Assembly: GCA_021817735.1 (NCBI GenBank)
Contig: JAKAFX010000007.1
Coordinates: forward strand, 1-39,310
From: Thermoplasmata archaeon
GTDB taxonomy: Archaea > Thermoplasmatota > Thermoplasmata > Thermoplasmatales > Thermoplasmataceae
Reading direction: 5' to 3'
Length of the DNA: 39,310 nt
The translations under genes and the position numbers were made by a program. Each line of letters starts with the position of its first letter. The stretch's first letter is position 1. Below the pieces are notes generated by a model. The model had not been told where the DNA came from. It was given only the letters and a program-made list of their open reading frames with translations, and did no database searches. Shown here piece after piece: positions 1-8,661 of this stretch.

Positions 1-1
1 C

Positions 2-1177
2 CCATGGCTCGTGAGACTGAACCCAAATATCCGTTACAAGACTAGAGGAAACGGGGCTGTTGTTGTTGAAATTGGAAGGCCAGGCGAAGTGGATTCTGCA
101 GTCCTTGAAGAACTGCCAGACGAAGAATATTATGAAGCATTTCAAGGAGTCATTGAATTCGTACTCGACCTTGTTTCCAGGTACTCAGTGACATCGGATA
201 ATACGAATCCCGGGGTGGTGTTCTCCAGGAGAAAACTTCCTGGTAAGCTTTACAGGGACGCACTATACAGGGAGATCTCCATTGACGAAGTGAAGGAACT
301 GTTGAAAACAGAAGGTGCACTTTACCACACAGGAGGAAATGGGAGAGGAATCATCGGGGCATCGGCCGCAATAGCATGGCCTGGATCCAGGCATACATAT
401 GAAGCCATCAATTATTTCTATCCGCACGGTAGACAAAGAGGATTGGACGAAAAGATGTCCATAGCAGGAGAGGTCAATATGGCCCGCGGGACATTTGACT
501 CCATTGATAATCGTAACAGGAGGGCAGCCATTTTCCCAAAAGAGAGGACTCCTGTGGTTTATGGGATCAGGGGGATAGACCCGGAAAGCATCCAGAAAAT
601 TGCTGAATACATTAACACGAAATATTCCATTGAAAGCGAGATGATCACCGTTTTCAAGAGTAACCAGGGTACTGATGATCATATCGTGAGCGATCCGGTA
701 GTGCTCGACGAGTTGGGGTCCTACTCGGTAAGATGCAGGGTGGCTGAAGTTCCCCACTCGGGAAATGGAGGGCACTATTTTTTTAAAGCAATGCACAAAG
801 GTGAACCAATCAACTTTGCTGCTTTCGAGCCAACCAAGGAATTCAGGTCGCTGGTCAGGCGGCTTGTTCCAGGGGATCTGATGGTTGGATTTGGTTCATA
901 TCTCGACAAGACCATCAACCTCGAGAGGCTGAGCCTTGAGTCAGCTGCTGTTGTTTACATGAGGAATGCGCCGCAATGCAGCAAATGCAGAAAACCCATG
1001 TCCAACCACGGTTCTGGTGATTTCAGGTGCAGGTCATGCGGTACGGCTGATCACATTCCAAGCTATTCCAAGATCGAAAGGGACCTCCTGGAGGGTGATT
1101 ATGAAGTGCCAGTTTCTGCGAGAAGGCACCTGTCGATGCCGCTTGTCCTGAAAGAGGGGGGAAGACTGCGTATATGA
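2..1177 (+). CDS. tiaS: tRNA(Ile2) 2-agmatinylcytidine synthetase TiaS, 5' partial
   Basis: TiaS attaches agmatine to C34 of the AUA-reading tRNA-Ile2 in archaea, using ATP, so that the tRNA decodes AUA and not AUG. The ORF track starts at a GTG at position 11, but the frame is open to the window edge and reads P-W-L-V-R-L-N-P-N-I, matching the conserved 'PxLVRLNPNIPWKTRGNGA' stretch of the family. The true start therefore lies upstream and about the first tens of residues are missing. The motif ARGTFDSIDN is typical of the central TiaS domain. The C-terminal part has an OB-like region followed by a zinc ribbon (CSKC, then CRSC). The stop overlaps the next gene's ATG (ATGA), so the two are probably co-transcribed. 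Family assignment is firm; only the N-terminus is unknown. Confidence 0.95.
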   Translation, partial: PWLVRLNPNIRYKTRGNGAVVVEIGRPGEVDSAVLEELPDEEYYEAFQGVIEFVLDLVSRYSVTSDNTNPGVVFSRRKLPGKLYRDALYREISIDEVKELLKTEGALYHTGGNGRGIIGASAAIAWPGSRHTYEAINYFYPHGRQRGLDEKMSIAGEVNMARGTFDSIDNRNRRAAIFPKERTPVVYGIRGIDPESIQKIAEYINTKYSIESEMITVFKSNQGTDDHIVSDPVVLDELGSYSVRCRVAEVPHSGNGGHYFFKAMHKGEPINFAAFEPTKEFRSLVRRLVPGDLMVGFGSYLDKTINLERLSLESAAVVYMRNAPQCSKCRKPMSNHGSGDFRCRSCGTADHIPSYSKIERDLLEGDYEVPVSARRHLSMPLVLKEGGRLRI

Positions 1178-1617
1178 TCTGCATCACCGGGGTACCAGGA
1201 ACTGGGAAATCTACCATTTGTCGTATGCTGAACAACGAAGGAATTGAATGCACTCCTCTCGATCAGGTGGCACGTAATTCTGGATGTATCGATGGCGATT
1301 CTGTCGATATAGATTGCCTCCGCTCATGTGTTAATGGCGATCAAGGTTGTGTAGAATCACATTACTCGCATTTACTGAAATGCGATCGTGTCATAATCAT
1401 GACAGCCAGCGAAGACCAACTTGTTTTGAGGCTAACCCATAGGGGCTACACCCTTGAGAAGATCGACGAGAATATTGCAGCCCAGAGAGCAGATACGATA
1501 TATTATGAAGCACTGGAGGGTCTCCCGTCATCCAGGATATTCAGGGTTTCAAATGACGATGGAATGCTGGATGCTGCATATCAGAGGGTAAAGGCAATTA
1601 TATCAGGCAAGGTTTAA
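1174..1617 (+). CDS. AK6/Fap7-like adenylate kinase family NTPase
   Basis: This is a small P-loop kinase (147 aa) of the archaeal AK6/Fap7 (hCINAP) type, a family with adenylate kinase activity and a role in small-subunit ribosome maturation. The Walker A motif GVPGTGKST lies at residues 5-13, followed by a short nucleotide-binding core. The lid region is seen as LRLTHRGYTLEKIDENIAAQ, and the family usually ends a little after this, so the length fits. The start ATG overlaps the tiaS stop by 4 nt, indicating translational coupling. The pairing of an RNA-modification gene and a ribosome-biogenesis kinase fits an information-processing operon. The AK6 label comes from motif and length, not from a search; a generic nucleotide kinase is the alternative. 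Confidence 0.85.
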   Translation: MICITGVPGTGKSTICRMLNNEGIECTPLDQVARNSGCIDGDSVDIDCLRSCVNGDQGCVESHYSHLLKCDRVIIMTASEDQLVLRLTHRGYTLEKIDENIAAQRADTIYYEALEGLPSSRIFRVSNDDGMLDAAYQRVKAIISGKV

Positions 1618-1622
1618 TAATC
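1611..1622 (+). promoter_or_regulatory. TATA-like box for the CDP-alcohol phosphatidyltransferase
   Basis: GGTTTAATAATC is centred about 26 nt before the ATG at 1643, so transcription should start at or next to the start codon (leaderless). It overlaps the end of the upstream kinase gene. Confidence 0.5.
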
Positions 1623-1642
1623 CGTCAATTCCTTTAACCGGC

Positions 1643-2245
1643 ATGGAACAGAGCAAGCGTCCCGGCCAGGAATACGCACAGCGGCTCTCAAGCCCATTCA
1701 TGCGCTTTAAGCCTGACGCTATTTCAGCAGCTTCGCTTGTCATAGCATTCGTATCTGCGTTCCTTTATTTTCTTGGTGGGTTTTACCTCATCCCAGCAGT
1801 AATCGGGATAATTGTCGCTTCTTTTTTCGATGCAGTGGATGGGGAAGTTGCAAGAAGAAGAAATCTGCAGTCTCTCAGGGGGGATTATGTTGACCACGTG
1901 ATAGACAGGTATGTCGATGTCGCCCTGATCCTTGGGATAGGCTTCAGCCCGTACGGGAATCCTGTTGTGACCGTCTTCGCCCTGAGCGGGATAATGCTCA
2001 CCTCGTACCTGGGCACACAGGCCCAGGCAGTTGGCCTAAAGAGGGACTATGAAGGAATCATGGGCAGAGCAAACAGGCTGGTCATGATCATAATAATGGG
2101 GATTGTGCAAATCATCCTCCCTGCAAGTTACCCAATATACTGGTTGAACTTGACGCCGAGCCTCGTGCTCCTGCTCATTCTGGCCATTGGCGGACATGCC
2201 ACTGCTGTAAGAAGGGTCTACAGAGCCTTGGAAAAGCTCAAGTGA
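1643..2245 (+). CDS. CDP-alcohol phosphatidyltransferase (archaeal phospholipid head-group transferase)
   Basis: This is an integral membrane enzyme (200 aa) that moves a CDP-activated lipid onto an alcohol acceptor during polar lipid synthesis. The full CDP-alcohol phosphotransferase signature DG-x2-AR-x8-G-x3-D-x3-D is present (DGEVAR ... G ... D ... D), so all metal- and CDP-binding aspartates are kept. About five or six hydrophobic segments flank it, for example residues 28-60 and the C-terminal 140-185. In archaea the substrate is CDP-archaeol. The acceptor (myo-inositol-phosphate, serine or glycerol phosphate) cannot be settled from sequence alone; archaetidylinositol-phosphate synthase is a reasonable guess. 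It is convergent with the glmM-type gene: the two stops abut at 2245/2246. Confidence 0.9.
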   Translation: MEQSKRPGQEYAQRLSSPFMRFKPDAISAASLVIAFVSAFLYFLGGFYLIPAVIGIIVASFFDAVDGEVARRRNLQSLRGDYVDHVIDRYVDVALILGIGFSPYGNPVVTVFALSGIMLTSYLGTQAQAVGLKRDYEGIMGRANRLVMIIIMGIVQIILPASYPIYWLNLTPSLVLLLILAIGGHATAVRRVYRALEKLK

Positions 2246-3604
2246 TCAGTGCTTTAATGCACCCATTACCTTTTCCATGAGGCGCCTTGCATCGCCTTCG
2301 TCCCTCGTATTGACATAAACCCTTACTATGGGCTCTGTTCCTGATGGCCTTATAAGCGCCCAGCCTTCGTCAAAGAATATCTTGAGCCCGTCTGTTTCAT
2401 CACGCCTGCACGCAGGAAATGAATCAACAGCAAGCTTTCTCATCTTATTCCAGGGTTTACCTTCTGTCTCGATGGATTTCTTGAGCAGGACGTACCTGGG
2501 AAGTTCTCCAACAAGGGTTGAAAGTGGCTTGCCAGTCTTTGCCATTATGTCCAGTATTTTGGCTACAGTCATCCCCCCATCCCTGCAGTACTGGTTATCC
2601 CCGATTATCACTCCGCCATTCTCTTCACCACCAAGCCTTGCTTGCCTCTCTATCATTGTCCGTGCCACGATTGGGGCCCCCACTCTGGTCTTTACAAGAT
2701 TTAGAGATTTCTCTCGGCATACTTCGTCGATAATATCTGAGGAACTTACCGGTGTGACTATGGTATCCCCGCTTCCTGCCATATGTTTTATCACTAGTGC
2801 AAGGGTATTTTCACCTTCAACAAAGTTGCCTTTCTCGTCAATGAAGACTGCCCTGTCGGCATCACCATCATGAGCAACACCGAGATCAAATCTTCCAGAT
2901 TTCATTACCTGCATAAGTTCGGCCAGGTTCTCGGGCCTTGGTTCGGCATTTCTCGAAGTGAAAAGTCCATCAGGATTGGAATTGAGGGATACTACCCTGC
3001 AGCCAAGCCGCGTGAGCAGGGCTGGTGAAGTGCTGTAAGCTGCTCCGTTGCCGGTGTCAATTACCACTTTGAAATGCCTTGATCGGATCCTGTCAGCATC
3101 CACTAGGGACACAAGATTCTCTACATACCTTTCACCCTGATTATGGTCCCTAAGGAGCGTTCCGATGCCAGTCCACTCCGATTTCCTGAAGGTGGAGGAG
3201 AAGTAGAGTTGCTCGATCGCAGCTTCGTCTTCGCTCCTCAATTCTGTACCGTCTGAATCGATGCATTTGATGCCGTTGAACTGTGGGGGGTTGTGAGATG
3301 CCGTGATGACCACCCCGAACCTGCCAGTGTTCTTGCAGTAAAGCTGGAGTGCAGGAGTTGGTATTACGCCGAGGTCCACTACGTTCTTCCCAGTGGACAT
3401 GATTCCAGCAGAGACCGCAGACCCGACGAAATCACCTGAACGTCTTGTGTCACGGGCCAGGGCTATAATCTCACCCTTTGCAAAAGAACCTATTGCAGCA
3501 CCTATTCCCGAGCAGAAACTGAAAGTCAGGAGCTCGTTTGGAATTCCTCGAATGCCATTGGTTCCAAATAGCTTCCTGGATTCACCACTTTTTCTCTCTG
3601 ACAT
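2246..3604 (-). CDS. glmM: phosphoglucosamine/phosphomannomutase family phosphohexomutase
   Basis: This is an alpha-D-phosphohexomutase that interconverts 1- and 6-phosphates of hexose or hexosamine, feeding UDP-GlcNAc or GDP-mannose synthesis for glycolipids and glycoproteins. Domain landmarks are in order: KLFGTNGIRG at the N-terminus, the phosphoserine loop ASHNPPQFNG, the metal loop DGDADRA, the sugar loop GEENGG and the phosphate-binding loop RPSGTEP. All active loops are intact. The ORF track begins at a GTG (3643), but the conserved part starts soon after MSERKSGESR, so the ATG at 3604 is preferred; ATG 3628 is also possible. Archaeal members are often labelled GlmM, but substrate preference (GlcN versus Man or Glc) is not readable here. 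Confidence 0.88.
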   Translation of the reverse strand: MSERKSGESRKLFGTNGIRGIPNELLTFSFCSGIGAAIGSFAKGEIIALARDTRRSGDFVGSAVSAGIMSTGKNVVDLGVIPTPALQLYCKNTGRFGVVITASHNPPQFNGIKCIDSDGTELRSEDEAAIEQLYFSSTFRKSEWTGIGTLLRDHNQGERYVENLVSLVDADRIRSRHFKVVIDTGNGAAYSTSPALLTRLGCRVVSLNSNPDGLFTSRNAEPRPENLAELMQVMKSGRFDLGVAHDGDADRAVFIDEKGNFVEGENTLALVIKHMAGSGDTIVTPVSSSDIIDEVCREKSLNLVKTRVGAPIVARTMIERQARLGGEENGGVIIGDNQYCRDGGMTVAKILDIMAKTGKPLSTLVGELPRYVLLKKSIETEGKPWNKMRKLAVDSFPACRRDETDGLKIFFDEGWALIRPSGTEPIVRVYVNTRDEGDARRLMEKVMGALKH

Positions 3605-3688
3605 CGTTCTGGTGATAATCTGCCGCATTATAATTTCATTCACAATGAACCTGCCCTGGTTACCCGTTAAGTTTCTCTGTGTACTATA

Positions 3689-3698
3689 GTATATAAAG
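3689..3698. promoter_or_regulatory. bidirectional TATA-like box between glmM and the gamma-CA gene
   Basis: GTATATAAAG resembles an archaeal TATA box on both strands. It lies upstream of both divergent genes (start 3604/3643 on minus, 3755 on plus). Both would then have short leaders, unlike the leaderless heads elsewhere in the window. Confidence 0.45.
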
Positions 3699-3754
3699 AG
3701 CGGTTGAGGCTAGAATCGTAAAAAGCCTATTACTTTACAAGCCTTACCTGAGTT

Positions 3755-4264
3755 ATGGGCATAAGTTTCGGCTCTGAGTGCTACATTTCTCCAAGTTCCG
3801 TTTTTTCAGGTCAAGTCAGCATAGGTAACAGGGTTGCGATACTCCATAATGCGGTTCTCAGGGGGGACTACAACCGAATTGAGGTAGGAGACGACAGCAA
3901 CGTCCAGGATAACGTGTCAATACATGTCGAAAGGACGAACCCCTGCTTAATTGGGAAAGGCGTTTCCATAGGTCATAACGCAATCGTACATGGTTGTGTG
4001 ATCGAGGATAATGTGCTGATTGGCATGGGTGCAATAATAATGAATGGTTCCAGGATTGGAAAGGGTAGTGTAATTGGTGCGGGGACGCTTCTCACGACTG
4101 GGTTCACATGCCCTGAAAATTCTCTTGTGGTGGGCAGTCCAGGAAAGATAATCAGGAGCGGGCAGGACATCGCAGATATGGCTAGAAAAAACGCAGACTC
4201 CTACTCCACTCTTAGGCAAAGATATATCTCAGGCGAGTTTGATGTAGTAATTGGCCATCGATAG
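3755..4264 (+). CDS. gamma-carbonic anhydrase-like hexapeptide-repeat protein
   Basis: This is a left-handed beta-helix protein (169 aa) of the gamma-class carbonic anhydrase (Cam/CaiE/YrdA) superfamily, which forms trimers with zinc at subunit interfaces. The active-site set is visible: LRGDYN supplies the Arg and Asp, NVQDNVSIH supplies the Gln and the first zinc His, and IGHNAIVHGC supplies the other two His ligands. Repeating [LIV]G-x4 hexapeptides run from about residue 15 to 135, followed by a C-terminal helix. The acidic loop of the Methanosarcina Cam enzyme is not seen, as in the shorter CamH-type proteins. Carbonic anhydrase activity is plausible but unproven; many relatives are uncharacterised. 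It is probably transcribed alone. Confidence 0.85.
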   Translation: MGISFGSECYISPSSVFSGQVSIGNRVAILHNAVLRGDYNRIEVGDDSNVQDNVSIHVERTNPCLIGKGVSIGHNAIVHGCVIEDNVLIGMGAIIMNGSRIGKGSVIGAGTLLTTGFTCPENSLVVGSPGKIIRSGQDIADMARKNADSYSTLRQRYISGEFDVVIGHR

Positions 4265-4272
4265 TTAAATTA
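4264..4272 (+). promoter_or_regulatory. TATA-like box upstream of the TPR giant
   Basis: GTTAAATTA is centred about 26 nt before the ATG at 4293. That ATG opens a 14-codon frame which runs into the TPR reading frame only if one base is gained (see findings). Confidence 0.35.
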
Positions 4273-4318
4273 GAGTTCGGACAATGATAGCCATGTTGAC
4301 TGATTCCTGCATCACTGA

Positions 4319-4615
4319 AGGGGATGGTTATCCATAGCAACTGAGGGTTCTTCAAGGCAGAGCAGAGTATCTAAGAAGATCTCATCAATCATATACGACA
4401 TCAACTACGCTGATCAGGAGCAACCTTTCGACAAGAACTTCCATAAGCTTCAGGAGAGCCTTGAGGCTTTTGTCAAGTCCGGAGAAGACAAGCCAGACAG
4501 CAACCTGGTAGAGTCCATTAAGCTATTTTTCGAGAACCAGTCCATTGCAACGGACAAGAAAGTCAGGATCATTGACATCCTGAAGAAAAGCCAGAACCTC
4601 AATTTTCTCGCAGTC
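4319..4615 (+). other. in-frame 5' extension of the TPR gene without a standard start codon
   Basis: The reading frame of the 1137-aa TPR ORF stays open back to a TGA at 4316-4318. Its translation looks like the rest of the protein: helical and charged (for example DKKVRIIDILKKSQNLNF running into the annotated VLEVNLF). No ATG, GTG or TTG occurs in this frame between 4319 and 4615. An ATG at 4293 in the next frame reads 14 codons to a TAG at 4335. Either a one-base change near the G-run at 4320-4323 separates the true start from the body, or initiation uses a rare codon (for example ATA 4334). Confidence 0.6.
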
Positions 4616-7600
4616 GTGCTCGAAGTTAACCTCTTCATAAGTTCTGGGCTGAAAAAGGAGGCTTTTGACAGACTGGTCACGGATCCAAGGTTCCGGACTT
4701 ACGATGGAACGGTGAACATGCTTGCTGGTTCTCTCTCCTCTGACGATGATTTCCCAAGGGGTGCCACATTTCTGTCAGAACTAGGAGTCTTCAGAGAAGA
4801 AATCTTTCTGAAGACGCTTGAGCTGACCCAGGACCCAGCATTCTGGGAAAAGATAACCAACAACTTCAAGATCTCAGGGAAGAACGCAGATTACCTGGAT
4901 TTCCTGGAGTTCAAGCTGATCCATCTCCGGAACAACTCTACCCTTCAGGAATTTGTAAAAGCGCTCTCTGAAGAAGGAGATTGCCAGAAGGTCACAGAAA
5001 AACTTGCACCTCTGCGCATCGACCGGATCACGGAAATAGATGATCTCCTGAGCCTTGCCAAATTGTTTGAACATTGCAAGGATTTTGAAAATGCACTGAA
5101 GGCAGCCAGGGGAGCTATGGCAAACGACCCAACACGATTCGAGTCCAGGCTGAGCCTTGCAAGGATACTCTCGGTCATTGGGCGGGATGCAGAGTCATAC
5201 AAGATCCTGCAGGAACTCCACAGGGACTATCCAGACAACAAGGAAGCGCTGAAACTCTTGGTACAGGAAGCATATGCCTGCGGCGAGTATGGACAGTTCA
5301 TGCAATTTGTCTCCGAGATGCGGCCCGGAGACGTCTCACTTTCTGACTTGGAACACAAGATCGACTCCGAAATAAGGGAATCAAGGTATGACGACGCAGA
5401 GAGAGATATAAGGGAGGTTCTGAGCAGCTACCCGATCGACCTTAACGTTATTCGGATGAAACTTAAGCTTGAGATAACGCTCGGAAAGGAAAGCGAAGCA
5501 ATGGAAACAGCGAAACAACTCCTTGCTATCGACCAGAATGACCGGGAGGGTGCCGAATACATACTCAGAGGGCTATATGAGAGGAAAGAATTTGCGCAGT
5601 TTATTGAAACATTTCAGCAGATAGGTTATCGTTCTGAAGAAATAATCTCGATGTTCGCTGCGGCACTACTTAACACAGGTGATTTGAGGGAAGCCACAGA
5701 CGTAATGAAATCTTCACCTGGCATACTTTCAAGAGGGCAGTTCTTAGACGCTGTTTTCCGGAACTGCAGGGTAGAAAATAGCCTCCTTGAGATAGAAACT
5801 GCCACAGGATCAATGAGGGAACATTCCAGAAATTTTGACATAGTTTCAGATTTTCTTAGGGGTTTCTCCGTATTCGATTTATCTGAACTAGTAAAGGCAG
5901 CGAATGGATCAGCATCAGTGGCTATTGGATGGATAGCGTGTCTCGTGGGGATAGACTTCAAGTCAAGATCCGTACCAGGAGAACTTGAGGAGATGATGTC
6001 TAAGCCTATTTTTGCTGGACTGAGAATACTCACAAAGACGATCATGGATATATACGCTGGAAACTACAGGGAGGACATCAGGGACTCAGCATTCTTCATG
6101 TATCCAGTCAGCACTGTTTTACTTGATCTGGGCAGGATTAATGATGCCCAGGCAAAGATCGAGGAGTCATACGACAAGAGAAATCCGGATCCCTTCTATT
6201 TCTACGTAACGTCAAGGCTTCAGGCTTCCTTGAATGATTACGCAACTTCCTTAAAATCTATAAGGAAAGCAATTTCTACACTGAGAAACAACAAGTTTAT
6301 CAATCACTCCGTGGAAATTTCTCTCAAGGCAGAAGATCGCAACTCCCTGATTTGGTCTTTGGGTGAGCTAAAGGAAATGGGAAGGACGGAAGGATTTCCC
6401 GCGGGTCCAGTTTACCAATATGCTGACAGGAATAAGGACAACCAGGTACTGCAACTGGCTTTCGAGGTACTTGAACACGTTGATAGCAATGATGTATGGG
6501 TAAATCGTACAAAGAGGGACTGGTTCCTGCAGAGTGGCATGGATAATGAGGCAATGCCGCTCTCCGTGAGGATCGTAAACAGCAAGGACCTAAAACCGGA
6601 AGACATTTCACTGCACTCAGACATCCTGGTTAAATTGGGAAGAGCGGAAGATGCCGCTGATTTCTTGGAATCAAGGGCAAGCCAGGATCAGGATCTGATG
6701 ATAAAGCTGGCAGGCATATTGATGCAACTTAAGAGGTTTAGTGATGCTGCAGCCTGGTATTCAAAACTCGATCTGTCCGCAGCTTCAAGGGCAACTCTAT
6801 CTCAGATGTGCGTCGCCCTGATGGAAACCGGCGATTTCACCAGGGCAAGGGCTCTGATAGATACCTACAGCCTGGGTAGTCTCATGCTTGGGAAACTCTA
6901 CCTCAAGTCTAGGAACACTGCTGGCGTCAAGACCGTCCTTGCAGACCTGGACATATCTGACGCATTACAGGCCGAACTTGTCAACGAAATAGCTATCGAG
7001 ATGTTCCAGAATAGCGAAGTGAGGTCAATCATAATAGAAATCTACAAGAAGACTGGGTCAACTGCGCTGGGAAATACTATTGCTGGCCTTCTTGAGAATT
7101 CCGGGAAACTGGAAGAAGCAGTGGCCATAAGGAAAGCCATATACAGGAAACATCCCGAGGACTTCCAGAACCTTTGCAGGCTGGCGGATGACTACACAGA
7201 GCAGAAGATGTTCAGCGACGCAGTCACTCTAATAAGAAAATGGCTGAAATCATATGGAGATAGCAAGGACTTTGGAAAAGTGCTGTCCAAACTCATTGAA
7301 CTTTATTTCAACAAAGGATTCCATGAAGAGGTTATCTCGGTATTCGAGTCATTCAAGGAGGTTCCGGATTCAAAAACCCTATTGCATGTGGTGAGAAGTT
7401 ACATGGAGATCCAGGAATACGAGACTGCCGACTCCCTTCTTGGGAAATACCAGGATGTTCTCATCGACACCGATCTCTATAAGGAACTAACTGAGGAAAT
7501 GGCACTCAGAAAGGACTTCTTCGAGATAGTCAACCTTACCAGAAGGCTGCTGATGACAGAGTTCAAATTGGGTAGAACACTGGAGGCGCCAGAGGCGGTA

Positions 7601-8029
7601 TCCCTAGCGGAGATCCCCATAGATAAGGTTGACCTAGTTTACCAGTTCCTTGGCGAGACACAATACTTTGAGGACGTAAATGAAAGCAAGTACGAGATGC
7701 TTTCTGCTGAAACAATCCAAAGGGCTGTAAAGAGGAAGAACCTTACATCTATCCACGAACTGAAGATCAACATTGTGTACGGTGTTATGCAGCGCCCCAA
7801 TGTCCTGGTGGCGAAGAACATATATCTCTACGTGAAAAACGCAATCGAGAAAAGATGGAAAATTTCAACTGAGAACCAGGAACTCAACAGGCTGCTTAGG
7901 ATCGCCCTGAAGGCTGGTCTAAAGGCAGAGCCATTGCAGGTGGCTTATGAACTGGGAATAGGAATCACGCAGGCTATGAAAGTCATCACTCTGATGGAAC
8001 ACGTGGCGAGAATCGGCGGCGGGTCCTGA
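4616..8029 (+). CDS. giant TPR-repeat (alpha-solenoid) protein
   Basis: This soluble-looking protein has at least 1137 aa and is built almost wholly of tandem helical hairpins. TPR-like signatures recur: alternating A/L/Y/F-rich helices such as LAKLFEHCKDFENALKAARG, ALLNTGDLREATDVMK and LLENSGKLEEAVAIRKAIYR, with short PxD/PED turns. No signal peptide, membrane segment or catalytic motif was seen. The C-terminal ~100 residues form a different, compact helical domain. GTG 4616 is only the first standard start; the coding signal begins about 290 nt earlier. The stop TGA at 8027-8029 is followed at once by the GTG of a membrane protease, so the two are translationally coupled. A scaffold or adaptor role is inferred from the architecture only; no partner is identifiable. 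Confidence 0.85.
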   Translation: MLEVNLFISSGLKKEAFDRLVTDPRFRTYDGTVNMLAGSLSSDDDFPRGATFLSELGVFREEIFLKTLELTQDPAFWEKITNNFKISGKNADYLDFLEFKLIHLRNNSTLQEFVKALSEEGDCQKVTEKLAPLRIDRITEIDDLLSLAKLFEHCKDFENALKAARGAMANDPTRFESRLSLARILSVIGRDAESYKILQELHRDYPDNKEALKLLVQEAYACGEYGQFMQFVSEMRPGDVSLSDLEHKIDSEIRESRYDDAERDIREVLSSYPIDLNVIRMKLKLEITLGKESEAMETAKQLLAIDQNDREGAEYILRGLYERKEFAQFIETFQQIGYRSEEIISMFAAALLNTGDLREATDVMKSSPGILSRGQFLDAVFRNCRVENSLLEIETATGSMREHSRNFDIVSDFLRGFSVFDLSELVKAANGSASVAIGWIACLVGIDFKSRSVPGELEEMMSKPIFAGLRILTKTIMDIYAGNYREDIRDSAFFMYPVSTVLLDLGRINDAQAKIEESYDKRNPDPFYFYVTSRLQASLNDYATSLKSIRKAISTLRNNKFINHSVEISLKAEDRNSLIWSLGELKEMGRTEGFPAGPVYQYADRNKDNQVLQLAFEVLEHVDSNDVWVNRTKRDWFLQSGMDNEAMPLSVRIVNSKDLKPEDISLHSDILVKLGRAEDAADFLESRASQDQDLMIKLAGILMQLKRFSDAAAWYSKLDLSAASRATLSQMCVALMETGDFTRARALIDTYSLGSLMLGKLYLKSRNTAGVKTVLADLDISDALQAELVNEIAIEMFQNSEVRSIIIEIYKKTGSTALGNTIAGLLENSGKLEEAVAIRKAIYRKHPEDFQNLCRLADDYTEQKMFSDAVTLIRKWLKSYGDSKDFGKVLSKLIELYFNKGFHEEVISVFESFKEVPDSKTLLHVVRSYMEIQEYETADSLLGKYQDVLIDTDLYKELTEEMALRKDFFEIVNLTRRLLMTEFKLGRTLEAPEAVSLAEIPIDKVDLVYQFLGETQYFEDVNESKYEMLSAETIQRAVKRKNLTSIHELKINIVYGVMQRPNVLVAKNIYLYVKNAIEKRWKISTENQELNRLLRIALKAGLKAEPLQVAYELGIGITQAMKVITLMEHVARIGGGS

Positions 8030-8650
8030 GTGAACATAATTAATCAGTTTGACAGGGAGGAAGCCCGCGACATAGGGATCAGCGTACTTGCACTCTTTGT
8101 GGGAGTGTCTGTTATTATTTTCATGAGATATCCTAGGGGTATCTTTTCTACAGCCAACCTTGCATTTTTTAGTGTAGCGACCGCAGCAGTGACAGTGTTT
8201 ACTGGATTCCTCATACACGAACTCGCCCACAGGCAGGTAGCCAGGTACTATGGAGGAACAGCAAGATTCAGGAAATGGGATATCGGTATATTCATGGTAC
8301 TGCTAACCAGCCTTGTGGGCCTGCTTTTCGGAGCAACAGGGGCAGTTTACTTTTCCGGGGTTTACGATAGGAAACAGGTAGGGATAATCTCGATTTTCGG
8401 ACCGTTGACCAACATGTTCTCCGGGATTCTGCTGATTGTTGGTGCGCTCCTCGCTTCCGGGTCATACTTTATTTCAGGGATGCTTATGTTTGCCGGTCAG
8501 CTCAACCTGTGGTTCTGTTTATTCAACCTTATACCAGTATGGCAGCTTGACGGCGCAAAGGTCTTTGCGTGGAGCAGGGAGGTGTTTGTGGTCATATTCG
8601 CTGTAGCAATTCTTCTCTTCGTTCTCACATCTGGTTACCTGGTTTTCTGA
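8030..8650 (+). CDS. M50 (site-2-protease-like) intramembrane metalloprotease
   Basis: This is a polytopic membrane protein (206 aa) with the metalloprotease motif HELAH in FLIHELAHRQVARYYG (about residues 61-76), where the two His are zinc ligands and Glu is the catalytic base. The later LDG (NLIPVWQLDGAKVF) supplies the third ligand, Asp, in M50 enzymes. About five to six transmembrane segments can be drawn. There is no PDZ domain, as in compact archaeal S2P homologues. The GTG start directly follows the TPR stop (TGA-GTG), so the TPR solenoid and the protease are probably made together. Possible substrates are membrane-anchored regulators, but none is identified. It is convergent with the following minus-strand ORF. 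Confidence 0.85.
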   Translation: MNIINQFDREEARDIGISVLALFVGVSVIIFMRYPRGIFSTANLAFFSVATAAVTVFTGFLIHELAHRQVARYYGGTARFRKWDIGIFMVLLTSLVGLLFGATGAVYFSGVYDRKQVGIISIFGPLTNMFSGILLIVGALLASGSYFISGMLMFAGQLNLWFCLFNLIPVWQLDGAKVFAWSREVFVVIFAVAILLFVLTSGYLVF

Positions 8651-8661
8651 ATGGGCAGGCA

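Noticed and set aside
263-796. 177-aa minus-strand ORF
   Set aside because: Antisense shadow of tiaS; no family-like content.
2328-2873. 181-aa plus-strand ORF
   Set aside because: Antisense to the phosphohexomutase catalytic region; Ser/Pro-rich shadow translation.
7919-8230. 103-aa minus-strand ORF across the TPR/protease junction
   Set aside because: Both sense genes are well supported and overlap it entirely.
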